Assembly (NCBI GenBank): GCA_019425655.1 | Contig: NQWY01024831.1 | Location: 61,820 to 125,819 of the forward strand | Direction: 5' to 3' | From: Rhizophagus prolifer | Lineage: Eukaryota; Glomeromycota; Glomeromycetes; Glomerales; Glomeraceae | DNA: 64,000 bases | Shown: piece after piece, positions 34,963-43,516 of the stretch | Position numbering within the stretch: the first letter of the stretch is position 1 | How the letters are laid out: each line of letters opens with the position of its first letter | Translations under genes and position numbers: made by a program | Notes under the pieces: generated by a model | What the model was told of the DNA's origin: nothing | Seen by the model: the letters and a program-made list of their open reading frames with translations, nothing else | Databases searched by the model: none

Positions 34963-35860
34963 TCTTCTGAAGAATATCGGGCTGCCATTCAAAATCATTT
35001 CCAGTTTGATGAAAGCTAAGAAAATCATCAAAGATTTTAAGCCGGATTTTGCAGTTGGAACGGGAGGTTTTGCCAGCGGACCAGCTTTATATATTGCTGC
35101 GAAAATGGGAATTCCGACTTTTATTCAGGAGCAGAATTCTTTGCCGGGAAAGACGAATGTTTTCAATGCAAAAAAAGCGAAAGCCGTTTTCACAGCTTAT
35201 CCGGATATGGAGAAATTTTTCCCGGGAACGAAAACTTATTTCTTAGGAAATCCAATCCGTCAGAATATCATCACGGATTTGATTGATAAAGATTTAGCTA
35301 AAGAAAAATTAGGCCTAGATAAAAATAAATTAACGATTCTTTCAGTTGGCGGTTCACTCGGCTCCAGAACTCTGAACAACGGCTGGAAAGATAATTTTGA
35401 AAAACTTAAAGAAAAAGGTTATCAGTTAATCTGGCAAACCGGAAAAACTGACTACCAGCAAATTATAAGCGATGTCATGATGAGCGGAGTCGAAGCGTCT
35501 GGAATTCAAATTAAAGAATTCATCTCCGATATGGCTTTGGCTTATTCCGCAGCGGATGTGATTGTTTCCAGAGCTGGTGCAATTGCGATTTCAGAATTGG
35601 CAGTTGCTAAAAAGCCGGTTTTATTGGTCCCTTTTCCTTTTGCGGCGGAGGACCATCAAACTAAAAATGCTTTGACTCTGGTTGAGAAAAATGCGGCAAA
35701 AATGGTCAAAGATTCTGAAATGAAAGACAAATTCTGGAGCACACTTTCAGAAATCTGTGAAAATGAAAATCTTAGAAAAGAAATGTCTGATAATTTAGAA
35801 TTCTTTGCCAAGCCAAAAGCGGCACAAGGAATTGTAGATGAGATTTTTAAAGTGATATAG
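34754..35860 (+). CDS. murG: UDP-GlcNAc:lipid I N-acetylglucosaminyltransferase
   Basis: 368 residues from MSRKLKILMSGGGTGGHIFPA; an earlier in-frame start 13 codons upstream is inside ftsW and not needed. GGGTGGHIFPA, GTGGFASGPALYIAAKMGIPTFIQEQNSLPGKTN, and the donor-site SRAGAIAISEL and PFPFAAEDHQTKNA are all present. It makes lipid II at the inner face of the membrane. Confidence 0.96.
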   Translation: MSRKLKILMSGGGTGGHIFPAVAIAQEIQKRFPDAEFLFIGANGKMEMEKVPQAGFKIEGLNIAGFDRGNLLKNIGLPFKIISSLMKAKKIIKDFKPDFAVGTGGFASGPALYIAAKMGIPTFIQEQNSLPGKTNVFNAKKAKAVFTAYPDMEKFFPGTKTYFLGNPIRQNIITDLIDKDLAKEKLGLDKNKLTILSVGGSLGSRTLNNGWKDNFEKLKEKGYQLIWQTGKTDYQQIISDVMMSGVEASGIQIKEFISDMALAYSAADVIVSRAGAIAISELAVAKKPVLLVPFPFAAEDHQTKNALTLVEKNAAKMVKDSEMKDKFWSTLSEICENENLRKEMSDNLEFFAKPKAAQGIVDEIFKVI

Positions 35861-35864
35861 TTTA

Positions 35865-36335
35865 ATGAAATTATTGAAACACATATTATTATTTTTTTGT
35901 TTGATAGGTCTATCAAGCTGTATGAATCGGTATAATAATATGCCGGCAAAAAATAATACACAAGCAAGACAAACTTTAGCTAAAAGCTTTGCCGAGAATT
36001 TTATTTCTAAATGTGGAAAAAAAGACTATTCTGAAATAACCGGTTTTAATATGGATATTAATATGAAAAATTATTTTTCTCCAGAAAAAATTAAAACTGT
36101 GTGTGAAAACATCGATAAAAAATATGGAAAAATAGAAATTGGAAGCTTATATGCAGCTAAAACGAATATTTACCCAAAAGATTTTTCAGACCTGTTTGTT
36201 TTCAATATTAAGACAGAAAAAAATGATAGTATCAAATATTTGAGAATGGGAATGACCAGGGACAAAGACTATTTTCAGATTTTTTACATATCAACAAAGC
36301 CATACAATAAATGGTATAAAAGAAAGAAAAAATGA
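35865..36335 (+). CDS. Orphan lipoprotein inserted in the dcw cluster
   Basis: 156 residues with a lipoprotein signal peptide (HILLFFCLIGLSSC, Cys19). The mature part is basic, with KSFAENFISKCGKKDYSEITGF and no family I recognise. It begins 4 bp after murG, and its stop overlaps the murC ATG (ATGA), so it is translationally embedded in the operon. It is more AT-rich than its neighbours, and flavobacterial clusters usually run murG-murC directly, so it may be a later insertion. Confidence 0.7.
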   Translation: MKLLKHILLFFCLIGLSSCMNRYNNMPAKNNTQARQTLAKSFAENFISKCGKKDYSEITGFNMDINMKNYFSPEKIKTVCENIDKKYGKIEIGSLYAAKTNIYPKDFSDLFVFNIKTEKNDSIKYLRMGMTRDKDYFQIFYISTKPYNKWYKRKKK

Positions 36336-37690
36336 GCATCTTAAATAAATATCAAAACTTCTATTTCATCGGCATCGGTGGGATTGGAATGAGTGCGCTG
36401 GCGAGATATTTTCACGCTAACGGCAAAAATGTTTTGGGCTATGACAAAACACCAACAAAACTGACGGCTCAAATCGGTTTTGAAGGCATAGATATTACGT
36501 TTGAAGATGTCATTGATGAAAAAATTATAGCGTTGGATAAAGAATCAACATTGGTTATTTATACGCCTGCAATTAAGAAATTGGGAATTCTGGATTACTT
36601 CGCAAGTGAAAGTTTTGAGATTCTGAAACGTGCAAAAGTTTTGGGATTGATTACAGAAAATACAGATTGCATCGCCGTTGCTGGAACTCACGGAAAGACA
36701 ACAACTTCTACTTTAATTGCACATTTATGCAAAGAAGCGAATCTTCCTTCATCCGCATTTTTAGGCGGAATTTCTGAGAATTTCAAATCGAATTTTGATT
36801 ACAACGGCAACCAATTTTCCGTGGTCGAAGCTGATGAATATGACAGAAGTTTCCTGAACCTTTCTCCGGATTGGGCGGTTGTAACATCAATTGATGCAGA
36901 CCATTTGGATATTTATGGTGATAGAGTTCAGATTGAAGATGGTTTCCGTCAATTCGCTGCTTTAGTTCCAAATGATAATCAGTTATTTGTGAGAAAAGGA
37001 ATTGCGATCGGAAGAGGACACAAAACTTATGCTGTGAATGAGGAGGCGGATTATTATTCCGATAACCTGAGAATGGAACATGATAAAATCTATTTCGATT
37101 TTCATACGCCAACGCAGGAGGTTGAAGATTTTGTCTGGGAAATTCCGGGAATCCACAATGTTGAAAATGCAACGGTTGCTTTGGCGATTCTGAGCAATTT
37201 AGGTGTTGGTTTCGAGACTTTGAAAAAAGCAATTGCCAATTTTAAAGGCATCAAAAGAAGATATACGAAACATATTTTTGATAACGGAAAGATTTATATC
37301 GATGATTATGCGCATCATCCAACAGAACTGAACGCAGTGATTGGTTCGATAAAAACATTTTATCCGACCAAGAAATTGCTGGTGGTTTTTCAACCGCATC
37401 TTTTTAGCAGAACAAGAGATTTTGCAGAAGATTTTGCGAGAAGTCTGGAAAACGGAGATGATTTGTTGTTGTTAGATATTTATCCTGCGAGAGAAGTTCA
37501 GGAAAATTTTGAAGGCATCACATCAAGTTGGTTAGCCGAAAAAATCGAAACAGACAACAAAGAAGTCTGCACATTACAGGAGACTTTTGAAAAGATAAAA
37601 GAGAAAGATTTTGATATTTTATTGACAGTTGGAGCGGGAAATATTGATACACTTTATGACCCGATTATGGAATGGATGCAAAGTTTGTAA
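36332..37690 (+). CDS. murC: UDP-N-acetylmuramate:L-alanine ligase
   Basis: 452 residues. An N-terminal FIGIGGIGMSALARYF (UDP-binding), ATP-binding AGTHGKTTTSTL (near 115-126), VVEADEYDRSFL, SIDADHLDIYGD and DDYAHHPTEL. It adds L-Ala to UDP-MurNAc, the first step of stem-peptide synthesis. Its start overlaps the lipoprotein stop by four bases. A long inverted repeat follows the gene. Confidence 0.96.
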   Translation: MSILNKYQNFYFIGIGGIGMSALARYFHANGKNVLGYDKTPTKLTAQIGFEGIDITFEDVIDEKIIALDKESTLVIYTPAIKKLGILDYFASESFEILKRAKVLGLITENTDCIAVAGTHGKTTTSTLIAHLCKEANLPSSAFLGGISENFKSNFDYNGNQFSVVEADEYDRSFLNLSPDWAVVTSIDADHLDIYGDRVQIEDGFRQFAALVPNDNQLFVRKGIAIGRGHKTYAVNEEADYYSDNLRMEHDKIYFDFHTPTQEVEDFVWEIPGIHNVENATVALAILSNLGVGFETLKKAIANFKGIKRRYTKHIFDNGKIYIDDYAHHPTELNAVIGSIKTFYPTKKLLVVFQPHLFSRTRDFAEDFARSLENGDDLLLLDIYPAREVQENFEGITSSWLAEKIETDNKEVCTLQETFEKIKEKDFDILLTVGAGNIDTLYDPIMEWMQSL

Positions 37691-37699
37691 AATGTAAAA

Positions 37700-37753
37700 C
37701 GTATTAATGTATTTACGATTTTTAAAATCATTGGTACATTTTACATTAATACG
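37700..37753. repeat. Inverted repeat between murC and ftsQ
   Basis: Perfect 12-bp arms CGTATTAATGTA (37700-37711) and TACATTAATACG (37742-37753). Relatives of the arm reappear between ftsZ and yqeY. It could form a stem in the polycistronic mRNA. Confidence 0.7.
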
Positions 37754-37770
37754 TCAATACAAAAATTAAT

Positions 37771-38760
37771 ATGAAAAACAAGTGGAGAATATTGAAGATA
37801 CTCGTAACAGTCGTCCTTTTTGGATTTCTGCTCAGTTTCTCGTTGAAGCGTTTCAACAACGCCAAGATGGAGAATGTATCGATTAATATGAACCAGACCA
37901 AAACGCCAGTTTATTTTGTGGATGAAAAGGACATCAAGGATTTGGTAAAGCAATTTAATCCTACAAAAAAGATTGGCGATGTTAAGATTCCGGAATTGGA
38001 GAAAAAGATTAATGAGATTCCGTTTGTTGACAGTGCCAATGTTTATATGAATCTGAACGGAAATCTGAATGTTGATATCAAACAACGCATTCCGATTTTC
38101 AGGCTGAATAAAAATGGAAAGGATTTTTATGTGGATGAAAAAGGTGTAGAATTCCCGATTTCGAGAAACTTTTCTTATCCGTGTATGCTGGTGATGGGCG
38201 ATGTCGATGCTTCGGAATATCAGGAACTCGGAAAGCTGATTGAGAAAATTGACAAAGATGATTTCAGTAAAAAATATTTCATCGGAATCAAAAAAGAAAA
38301 AGAGAATTATAATCTTCTGACAAGCGATGGAAATTACAAAGTTGAGATTGGAGATTTAGATAATATTGATTTCAAGGTTAAAGGATTTAAAACTTTTGTA
38401 GAGAAATATCTGGTTTATCAGAATCCTCAGAAGTACAAAAAGATTTCAGTTAAATACAATAACCAGATTGTAACCACACTGAATCCTTATTTCAAAGAAA
38501 ACGACAGTATTCTGAGAAATGCACCAAAAATTGAAATTACAAAACCGGAAGAAAAACCGACGCAACTTTTAGCATCAGTTCCGGCAAAAACAGAAACTAA
38601 AAAAGCGGAACCTAAGAAATCTGAAGTCAAAAAAGAACCTTCGAAACCCAAAAAAGTAGAGAAGAAATCTGAACCGAAAAAAACTTCGGAAAAGAAAAAG
38701 GAAACAACATCCAAACCAACTTCTGATAAAAAGAAAAAAGCAAAAGTAGTAGTAGAATAA
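37771..38760 (+). CDS. ftsQ: Cell division protein FtsQ
   Basis: 329 residues. A short N-terminal segment, one membrane helix (ILVTVVLFGFLLSFSL), a POTRA-like region (TPVYFVDEKDIKDLVKQFN...VNMNLNGNLNVDIKQRIPIFRL) and the FtsQ beta domain with FYVDEKGVEFPIS. The last ~60 residues (from about 268) are a low-complexity tail of Lys, Pro, Ser, Thr and Glu, predicted disordered and on the periplasmic side. FtsQ links the early and late divisome through FtsB/FtsL. Confidence 0.9.
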   Translation: MKNKWRILKILVTVVLFGFLLSFSLKRFNNAKMENVSINMNQTKTPVYFVDEKDIKDLVKQFNPTKKIGDVKIPELEKKINEIPFVDSANVYMNLNGNLNVDIKQRIPIFRLNKNGKDFYVDEKGVEFPISRNFSYPCMLVMGDVDASEYQELGKLIEKIDKDDFSKKYFIGIKKEKENYNLLTSDGNYKVEIGDLDNIDFKVKGFKTFVEKYLVYQNPQKYKKISVKYNNQIVTTLNPYFKENDSILRNAPKIEITKPEEKPTQLLASVPAKTETKKAEPKKSEVKKEPSKPKKVEKKSEPKKTSEKKKETTSKPTSDKKKKAKVVVE

Positions 38761-38882
38761 ATTAGATATAAATAAAGTCTTAGCTGAGTAAAAAGCCTTT
38801 GCGAGCTTAAAAGCATAATAATGGTAAAATAAATCTTTGCGGACTTTGCGTTAAAAATTAAAAAAATCAAATCGAGCATATA

Positions 38883-40265
38883 ATGGAAAATCAAGAGTAT
38901 TCAGTAGGTCTGGACATTGGGACAACTAAGATTGTCGCCATTGTCGGAAGACGTAACGCTCATGGGAAAATCGAAATCCTGGGCGTTGGGAAGGCTAAAA
39001 GTCTTGGTGTTCACAAAGGAATCGTGAACAACATTTCCCAAACTATCAATTCCATCAAAACTGCAGTTGCAGAAGCGCAATCCAGCGCTGGCGTTCCTAT
39101 CCACAAGGTAACTGTCGGGATTGCAGGAAAACATATCCGTTCTCTCCAGCATTCGGATTACATCATGAGAGAGCATCCGGATAGATACATCACGGAAGAT
39201 GATATCGAGAAACTAAAAGACCAGGTGAAGAAATTGGTGATGTTGCCTGGCGAAGAAATCATCCACGTTTTGCCTCAGGAATACAAAGTGGATTCTGAAG
39301 GCGAAATCCAGGAGCCAATTGGAATGCACGGCAAAAGATTGGAAGCCAATTTCCATGTTGTTGTGGGGCAAATGGGTTCTATCAGAAATATCGCAAGATG
39401 TGTTCGCGAAGCTGGTCTGGAAATGGAAGCTTTGACATTGGAGCCTTTGGCTTCGTCTGAAGCTGTTCTTACAAAAGAAGAAAAAGAAGCTGGTGTTGCG
39501 ATTGTTGATATTGGTGGTGGAACTACGGATATCGCAATTTTCAAAGACAACATCATTCGTCATACTTGCGTGATTCCTTACGGTGGTGGAATTATCACCG
39601 ATGATATCAAGGAAGGATGTTCAATCATTGAGAAACATGCAGAACAACTGAAAGTGAAATTCGGTTCGTCTGTTCCGGAATTGGAAAAAGACAGTACTTA
39701 CGTGACAATCCCGGGATTGCACGGTCGTCCGGACAAAGAGATTTCGTTGAAGGTTTTAGCTCAGATTATCAATGCAAGAGTTGAAGAAATTCTGGAGATG
39801 GTAAACACCGAACTGAAAGGTTACGGCGCTTTTGAGCAAAAGAAAAAACTGATTGCAGGAATCGTATTAACCGGAGGTGGTTCCAACCTGAGAAACCTTC
39901 GTCAGTTAGCGAATTACACAACAGGTTTCGACAGCAGAATTGGTTTCGCTAACGAGTATGTGGCGAATGACAAAAATCAATATCTTAAAGGACCGGAATT
40001 TGCAACGTCCATCGGTTTATTGATGGAAAGTCTTAAAATCAGGGATAAAAAAATCCTTCCAACAGAAGAAGAAATTATCGAAGAAGCTGTTACTAAGTCG
40101 GAAACTGTTGCTCAGCCAACTGCCGAAGTCGAGAAGCCTCAACAAGTTCAGCAGATGGAAGAAGTTACAAAACCAAAAGAAGAAGCTAAAAGAAACAAAC
40201 CGACTTTTGGTCAGTCGATTTTAGACAAAGTGAAAAAATTCTTCGAGGAAGTAGAAGAGAAATAA
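38883..40265 (+). CDS. ftsA: Cell division protein FtsA
   Basis: 460 residues with the actin-like fold: phosphate-1 VGLDIGTTKIVAIVG (8-22), the SHS2/1C subdomain (HSDYIMREHPDRYITEDD), phosphate-2 VAIVDIGGGTTDIAIF and adenosine motif VLTGGGSNLRNL. It tethers FtsZ to the membrane through the C-terminal amphipathic helix (ILDKVKKFFEEVEEK). The 120 bp before it contain CTTTGCG-type repeats and no clear promoter box. Six bases separate it from ftsZ. Confidence 0.96.
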   Translation: MENQEYSVGLDIGTTKIVAIVGRRNAHGKIEILGVGKAKSLGVHKGIVNNISQTINSIKTAVAEAQSSAGVPIHKVTVGIAGKHIRSLQHSDYIMREHPDRYITEDDIEKLKDQVKKLVMLPGEEIIHVLPQEYKVDSEGEIQEPIGMHGKRLEANFHVVVGQMGSIRNIARCVREAGLEMEALTLEPLASSEAVLTKEEKEAGVAIVDIGGGTTDIAIFKDNIIRHTCVIPYGGGIITDDIKEGCSIIEKHAEQLKVKFGSSVPELEKDSTYVTIPGLHGRPDKEISLKVLAQIINARVEEILEMVNTELKGYGAFEQKKKLIAGIVLTGGGSNLRNLRQLANYTTGFDSRIGFANEYVANDKNQYLKGPEFATSIGLLMESLKIRDKKILPTEEEIIEEAVTKSETVAQPTAEVEKPQQVQQMEEVTKPKEEAKRNKPTFGQSILDKVKKFFEEVEEK

Positions 40266-40270
40266 CTACT

Positions 40271-42175
40271 ATGGACAATATAAATAATACACAAGGATTC
40301 TCATTTGACCTACCAAAAGGCAATTCTTCAATTATTAAAGTAATTGGTGTTGGAGGCGGCGGAAACAACGCTTTGAAACATATGTACGAGAAAGGAATTT
40401 ATGGCGTGGATTTCGTGATTTGCAATACCGATGCACAGACACTTGATAACAATCCTGTTGCTAACAAAGTTCAGTTGGGCGTAACAATGACCGAAGGTCT
40501 TGGCGCAGGCGCTGACCCGGAAGTTGGCGAAAAAGCGGCTATCGAAAGCATTGATGATATCAAAGCATCAATGGGACAGAACACCAAAATGGTTTTCATC
40601 ACTGCCGGAATGGGTGGCGGAACCGGAACCGGCGCTGCGCCAGTGATTGCAAAAGTAGCCAAGGAAATGGGGATTCTTACTGTTGGAATCGTAACCGTAC
40701 CTTTTAGTTTTGAAGGAAAAAGAAGATTGGACCAGGCTGAATTAGGTTTGGAAAAATTAAGAAATAATGTTGATTCTTTGATTGTCATTAATAATGATAA
40801 ACTGAGACAACAATTTGGTAATCTTGGTTTCAAACAAGGATTCTCAAAAGCCGATGAAGTGTTGACAAACGCTGCAAAAGGAATGGCAGAAGTTATTACT
40901 GGCTATTTCGATGTTAATATTGACTTCCGTGATGCTAAATCTGTATTGGCTAACTCTGGAACAGCCTTGATGTCAACTGGAATTGCAAGCGGCGAAAACA
41001 AAGCGGAAGAGGCAGTTAAAAAAGCATTGGATTCCCCGTTGTTGAATGATAACAAAATCACCGGTGCAAAAAACGTTCTATTGTTAATCAGAAGCGGTGC
41101 GACTGAAGTAACAATGGACGAGATCGGTGTGATTATGGACCACATCCAAAAGGAAGCCGGAAACACGGCTGACATTATTTTTGGAGTTGGTTCTGATGAG
41201 GAATTGGGCGATGCAGTGAGCGTTTTGGTAATTGCAACCGGTTTCTCCAACGATAATAAAAAACATTCCGGCGTTACTGAAACGATTAAATATTCTTTGG
41301 AAGACAGACCAAGTCCTTCATCTCACAGAGAATCGCCGTTCAAAAGCAGATTCCAGGAAGAATCAAAATCTGAAGTGCAATCCGGGAAAAATTTTTTTCG
41401 GTTAGAAGATGATGAAGATTTCGGAACTTCCAGCTTTCCAACCAATGCCGTTGCAGAAAGTCTTGTAGAAGAGCCAAAAGCAAAAATCGAAATCATCGAA
41501 AACGAGGAAATCCAGGATTTCTCAAACGATTATAATTCTAATAACGAAAAGCAGGAATACAACCTTTTCACTTTCGAAGAAGAGAGTTATGAAGAAGTAG
41601 ATTTGGAGGCACAATCTTTTTCTTTCGAAGTTGAGGAAAAGCCAAAAGCGTCTTTCAGAGAAGAAGTAATTGAAAAGCCTGTTGAAGTGACTTTCACAAT
41701 CAACGAACCTACGATTGAAGAAGAATTTCCGGTAATTGAAAAGCAGGTTATTTCTGAAATCAAAGATTCGGTAATTGAAGAAACTCCAATCAGAGAAGAA
41801 ATCGTTAACGAAATTATCGAGAAAAAAATTGAAGAACCAACCAGATTTTCTTTCGCCGTAGAAACTAAGGAAGAAATTGTAGAAGAGAAAAAATCTGAAC
41901 CGGTTCATGAAACTGAAAGTGGATTCACTTTCTTCAACAAAACACCGGACTCTTCAAAAGCAATGGAAAGAAGAAATAAGCTAAGAGAATTCAATTCCCG
42001 TTACCAGCAATTGGATAATGAGAATGTTTTTGAAACCGTTCCTGCTTTCAAAAGAAAGAACATCAATATTGATGGTTCTAATGCATCAGACCAGAATATT
42101 AATACTTATTTGTCTGATAATAATGGAAGTATGCAACTGAGAGAAAACCGTTTTCTTAACAAAGATGTTGACTAG
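40271..42175 (+). CDS. ftsZ: Cell division GTPase FtsZ
   Basis: 634 residues. The tubulin-like core (about 18-330) has IKVIGVGGGGNNALKHM, the GTP loop AGMGGGTGTGAAP and the synergy-loop residues NVDFRDAKSVL (as NIDFRD). Then follows a very long, Glu-rich, low-complexity linker (about 340-570) and a conserved-looking end (RRNKLREFNSRYQQL...RENRFLNKDVD) that replaces the short E. coli tail. It forms the division ring. Long linkers are usual in Flavobacteriia. Last gene of the cluster. Confidence 0.96.
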   Translation: MDNINNTQGFSFDLPKGNSSIIKVIGVGGGGNNALKHMYEKGIYGVDFVICNTDAQTLDNNPVANKVQLGVTMTEGLGAGADPEVGEKAAIESIDDIKASMGQNTKMVFITAGMGGGTGTGAAPVIAKVAKEMGILTVGIVTVPFSFEGKRRLDQAELGLEKLRNNVDSLIVINNDKLRQQFGNLGFKQGFSKADEVLTNAAKGMAEVITGYFDVNIDFRDAKSVLANSGTALMSTGIASGENKAEEAVKKALDSPLLNDNKITGAKNVLLLIRSGATEVTMDEIGVIMDHIQKEAGNTADIIFGVGSDEELGDAVSVLVIATGFSNDNKKHSGVTETIKYSLEDRPSPSSHRESPFKSRFQEESKSEVQSGKNFFRLEDDEDFGTSSFPTNAVAESLVEEPKAKIEIIENEEIQDFSNDYNSNNEKQEYNLFTFEEESYEEVDLEAQSFSFEVEEKPKASFREEVIEKPVEVTFTINEPTIEEEFPVIEKQVISEIKDSVIEETPIREEIVNEIIEKKIEEPTRFSFAVETKEEIVEEKKSEPVHETESGFTFFNKTPDSSKAMERRNKLREFNSRYQQLDNENVFETVPAFKRKNINIDGSNASDQNINTYLSDNNGSMQLRENRFLNKDVD

Positions 42176-42277
42176 AATTGTACTAATGTATTCTTGTAGA
42201 ATGTATTAACGATATTGGAAAAGCGTTTTACATTTTATCATAAATACATTAATACCTTTTACATTAATACAGAAAAA
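42176..42277. repeat. AATGTATT/TACATTAATAC repeats before yqeY
   Basis: Two copies of TACATTAATAC in tandem orientation near 42246 and 42261, and two partial AATGTATT units near 42186 and 42202 in the opposite sense. Same family as the inverted repeat between murC and ftsQ. Confidence 0.55.
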
Positions 42278-42832
42278 ATGAGTTTAGAAAATACAATAAG
42301 CGAAGCCATCAAAACGGCGATGAGAGAAAAAGACCGTGTAGCTTTGGACTCTCTGAGAGCAGTAAAGTCTCAGATTCTTTTACTACAAACCGAAGCCAGA
42401 GGAGCCGAAGTTTCAGCAGAACAGGAGATTGCGATTTTGCAAAGAATGATAAAGCAGAGAAAGGATTCTTATGAGCAGTTTATGGCTCAGGGAAGAACAG
42501 ACCTTGCTGATGTGGAAGAAGCTCAGATGAAAGTCATTGAGAAGTTTCTACCGAAAAAATTATCTGAGGAAGAACTGGAATCAGAAATCAAGAAAATCAT
42601 TTCTGAAACCGGAGCAGAGACTATTAAAGATTTAGGAAAAGTAATGGGTGTTGCTTCCAAAGCATTAGCCGGAAAATCTGACGGAAAGAGCATTTCCGAA
42701 ATGGTTAAAAAGCTACTTTCTAAACTGGATATACTTAATTTGCATATCGATTTGATTAAAGCCTTGAATTTTCGGATTCAAGGTTTTTGTTTGGGAATTC
42801 AGTCAAAATGGCGCAATAGATATTTGGTATAA
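42278..42832 (+). CDS. GatB/YqeY-domain protein with an unusual C-terminal extension
   Basis: 184 residues from MSLENTISEAIKTAMREKD; a start 21 codons upstream lies in the repeat and is rejected. The YqeY helices are typical (LRAVKSQILLLQTEARGAE, QRKDSYEQFMAQGRTDLA, LGKVMGVASKALAGKSDGK), related to the tRNA-binding tail of GatB. Family members usually end near EMVKKLLS. Here the frame continues ~36 residues and through a hairpin terminator (42762-42792), so the normal stop seems to be lost. A one-base change after TCT would restore a TAA. Confidence 0.85.
   Translation: MSLENTISEAIKTAMREKDRVALDSLRAVKSQILLLQTEARGAEVSAEQEIAILQRMIKQRKDSYEQFMAQGRTDLADVEEAQMKVIEKFLPKKLSEEELESEIKKIISETGAETIKDLGKVMGVASKALAGKSDGKSISEMVKKLLSKLDILNLHIDLIKALNFRIQGFCLGIQSKWRNRYLV
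42762..42792 (+). terminator. Intrinsic terminator inside the extended yqeY frame
   Basis: Stem CCTTGAAT (42762-42769) with ATTCAAGG (42776-42783), followed by TTTTTGTTT. A terminator inside a reading frame supports the view that the coding region originally ended earlier. Confidence 0.75.
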
Positions 42833-42875
42833 TTTTAATAGAATGATTGATCAGATAATGCAAATATTATTTGAT

Positions 42876-42883
42876 TAAATTTG
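42876..42883 (+). promoter_or_regulatory. Bacilliredoxin gene promoter -7 element TAAATTTG
   Basis: Exact TAnnTTTG match 29 bases before the ATG. It lies in an upstream in-frame extension that is therefore not coding. Confidence 0.6.
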
Positions 42884-42912
42884 CAATTCGAATTAACCTA
42901 AATAAATTTAAT

Positions 42913-43323
42913 ATGTACCCAGCAGATTTAGTATTGCCAATGAAGGCAGAACTTACAGATAAAGGTTTTGAAGACCTTACAACACCAGAACAAGTTGATG
43001 AAGCGCTTAAGCAAAGCGGGACAACACTTTTAGTAATCAATTCCGTTTGTGGTTGTGCAGCCGGTGCTGCAAGACCAGGCGTTTTATACTCTTTGACAGG
43101 TGAGAAAAAGCCAGACCATCTGGTAACAGCTTTCGCAGGATTTGACACAGAAGCGGTAGCAGAAGCCAGAAGATTATTAGCTCCATTCCCGCCTAGTTCA
43201 CCAGCTGTGGCACTTTTCAAAGATGGCGAGTTGGTGCATATGCTGGAAAGACACCACATCGAAGGTAATCCTGCAGGCGCAATTGCTGCCAATCTTCAGG
43301 CCGCTTTCGAAGAGTATTGTTAA
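42913..43323 (+). CDS. BrxA/BrxB-family bacilliredoxin-like protein
   Basis: 136 residues from MYPADLVLPMKAEL, the usual opening of the YphP/YqiW family. Thioredoxin-like fold with the CGC active site in SVCGCAAGAARPG (near residue 55). In Firmicutes these proteins remove bacillithiol from oxidised protein thiols, and Bacteroidetes homologues probably do the same kind of thiol-disulfide chemistry. The longer open frame begins before the promoter box, so this ATG is preferred. Confidence 0.9.
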   Translation: MYPADLVLPMKAELTDKGFEDLTTPEQVDEALKQSGTTLLVINSVCGCAAGAARPGVLYSLTGEKKPDHLVTAFAGFDTEAVAEARRLLAPFPPSSPAVALFKDGELVHMLERHHIEGNPAGAIAANLQAAFEEYC

Positions 43324-43336
43324 TAAAAAACCTAAG

Positions 43337-43364
43337 ACCAGAACAGAGATGTTCTGGTTTTTTT
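43337..43364 (+). terminator. Intrinsic terminator after the bacilliredoxin gene
   Basis: ACCAGAAC-AGAGAT-GTTCTGGT followed by a T run. Confidence 0.85.
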
Positions 43365-43474
43365 ATGAAATATTAGCGAAAATTATTTTAACTGATGCCA
43401 ATGTTAATGGGTATTACAACGCTTTCGGTTATGAACAGTCTGAAAAGAATCTATGAAAAGTTCACAAATAGACT

Positions 43475-43503
43475 TTGAGACTTTTCATTATTTTTTAAAT
43501 TTG
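43475..43503 (+). promoter_or_regulatory. prs promoter
   Basis: TTG (43475-43477), 18-bp spacer, TAAATTTG (43496-43503): a full match to the Bacteroidetes -33/-7 consensus, 13 bases before the prs ATG. Confidence 0.75.
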
Positions 43504-43516
43504 CAAAAAAGTAAAA

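Noticed and set aside
42871-42912. Upstream extension of the bacilliredoxin
   Set aside because: Contains the promoter box TAAATTTG; the family starts at MYPADL.
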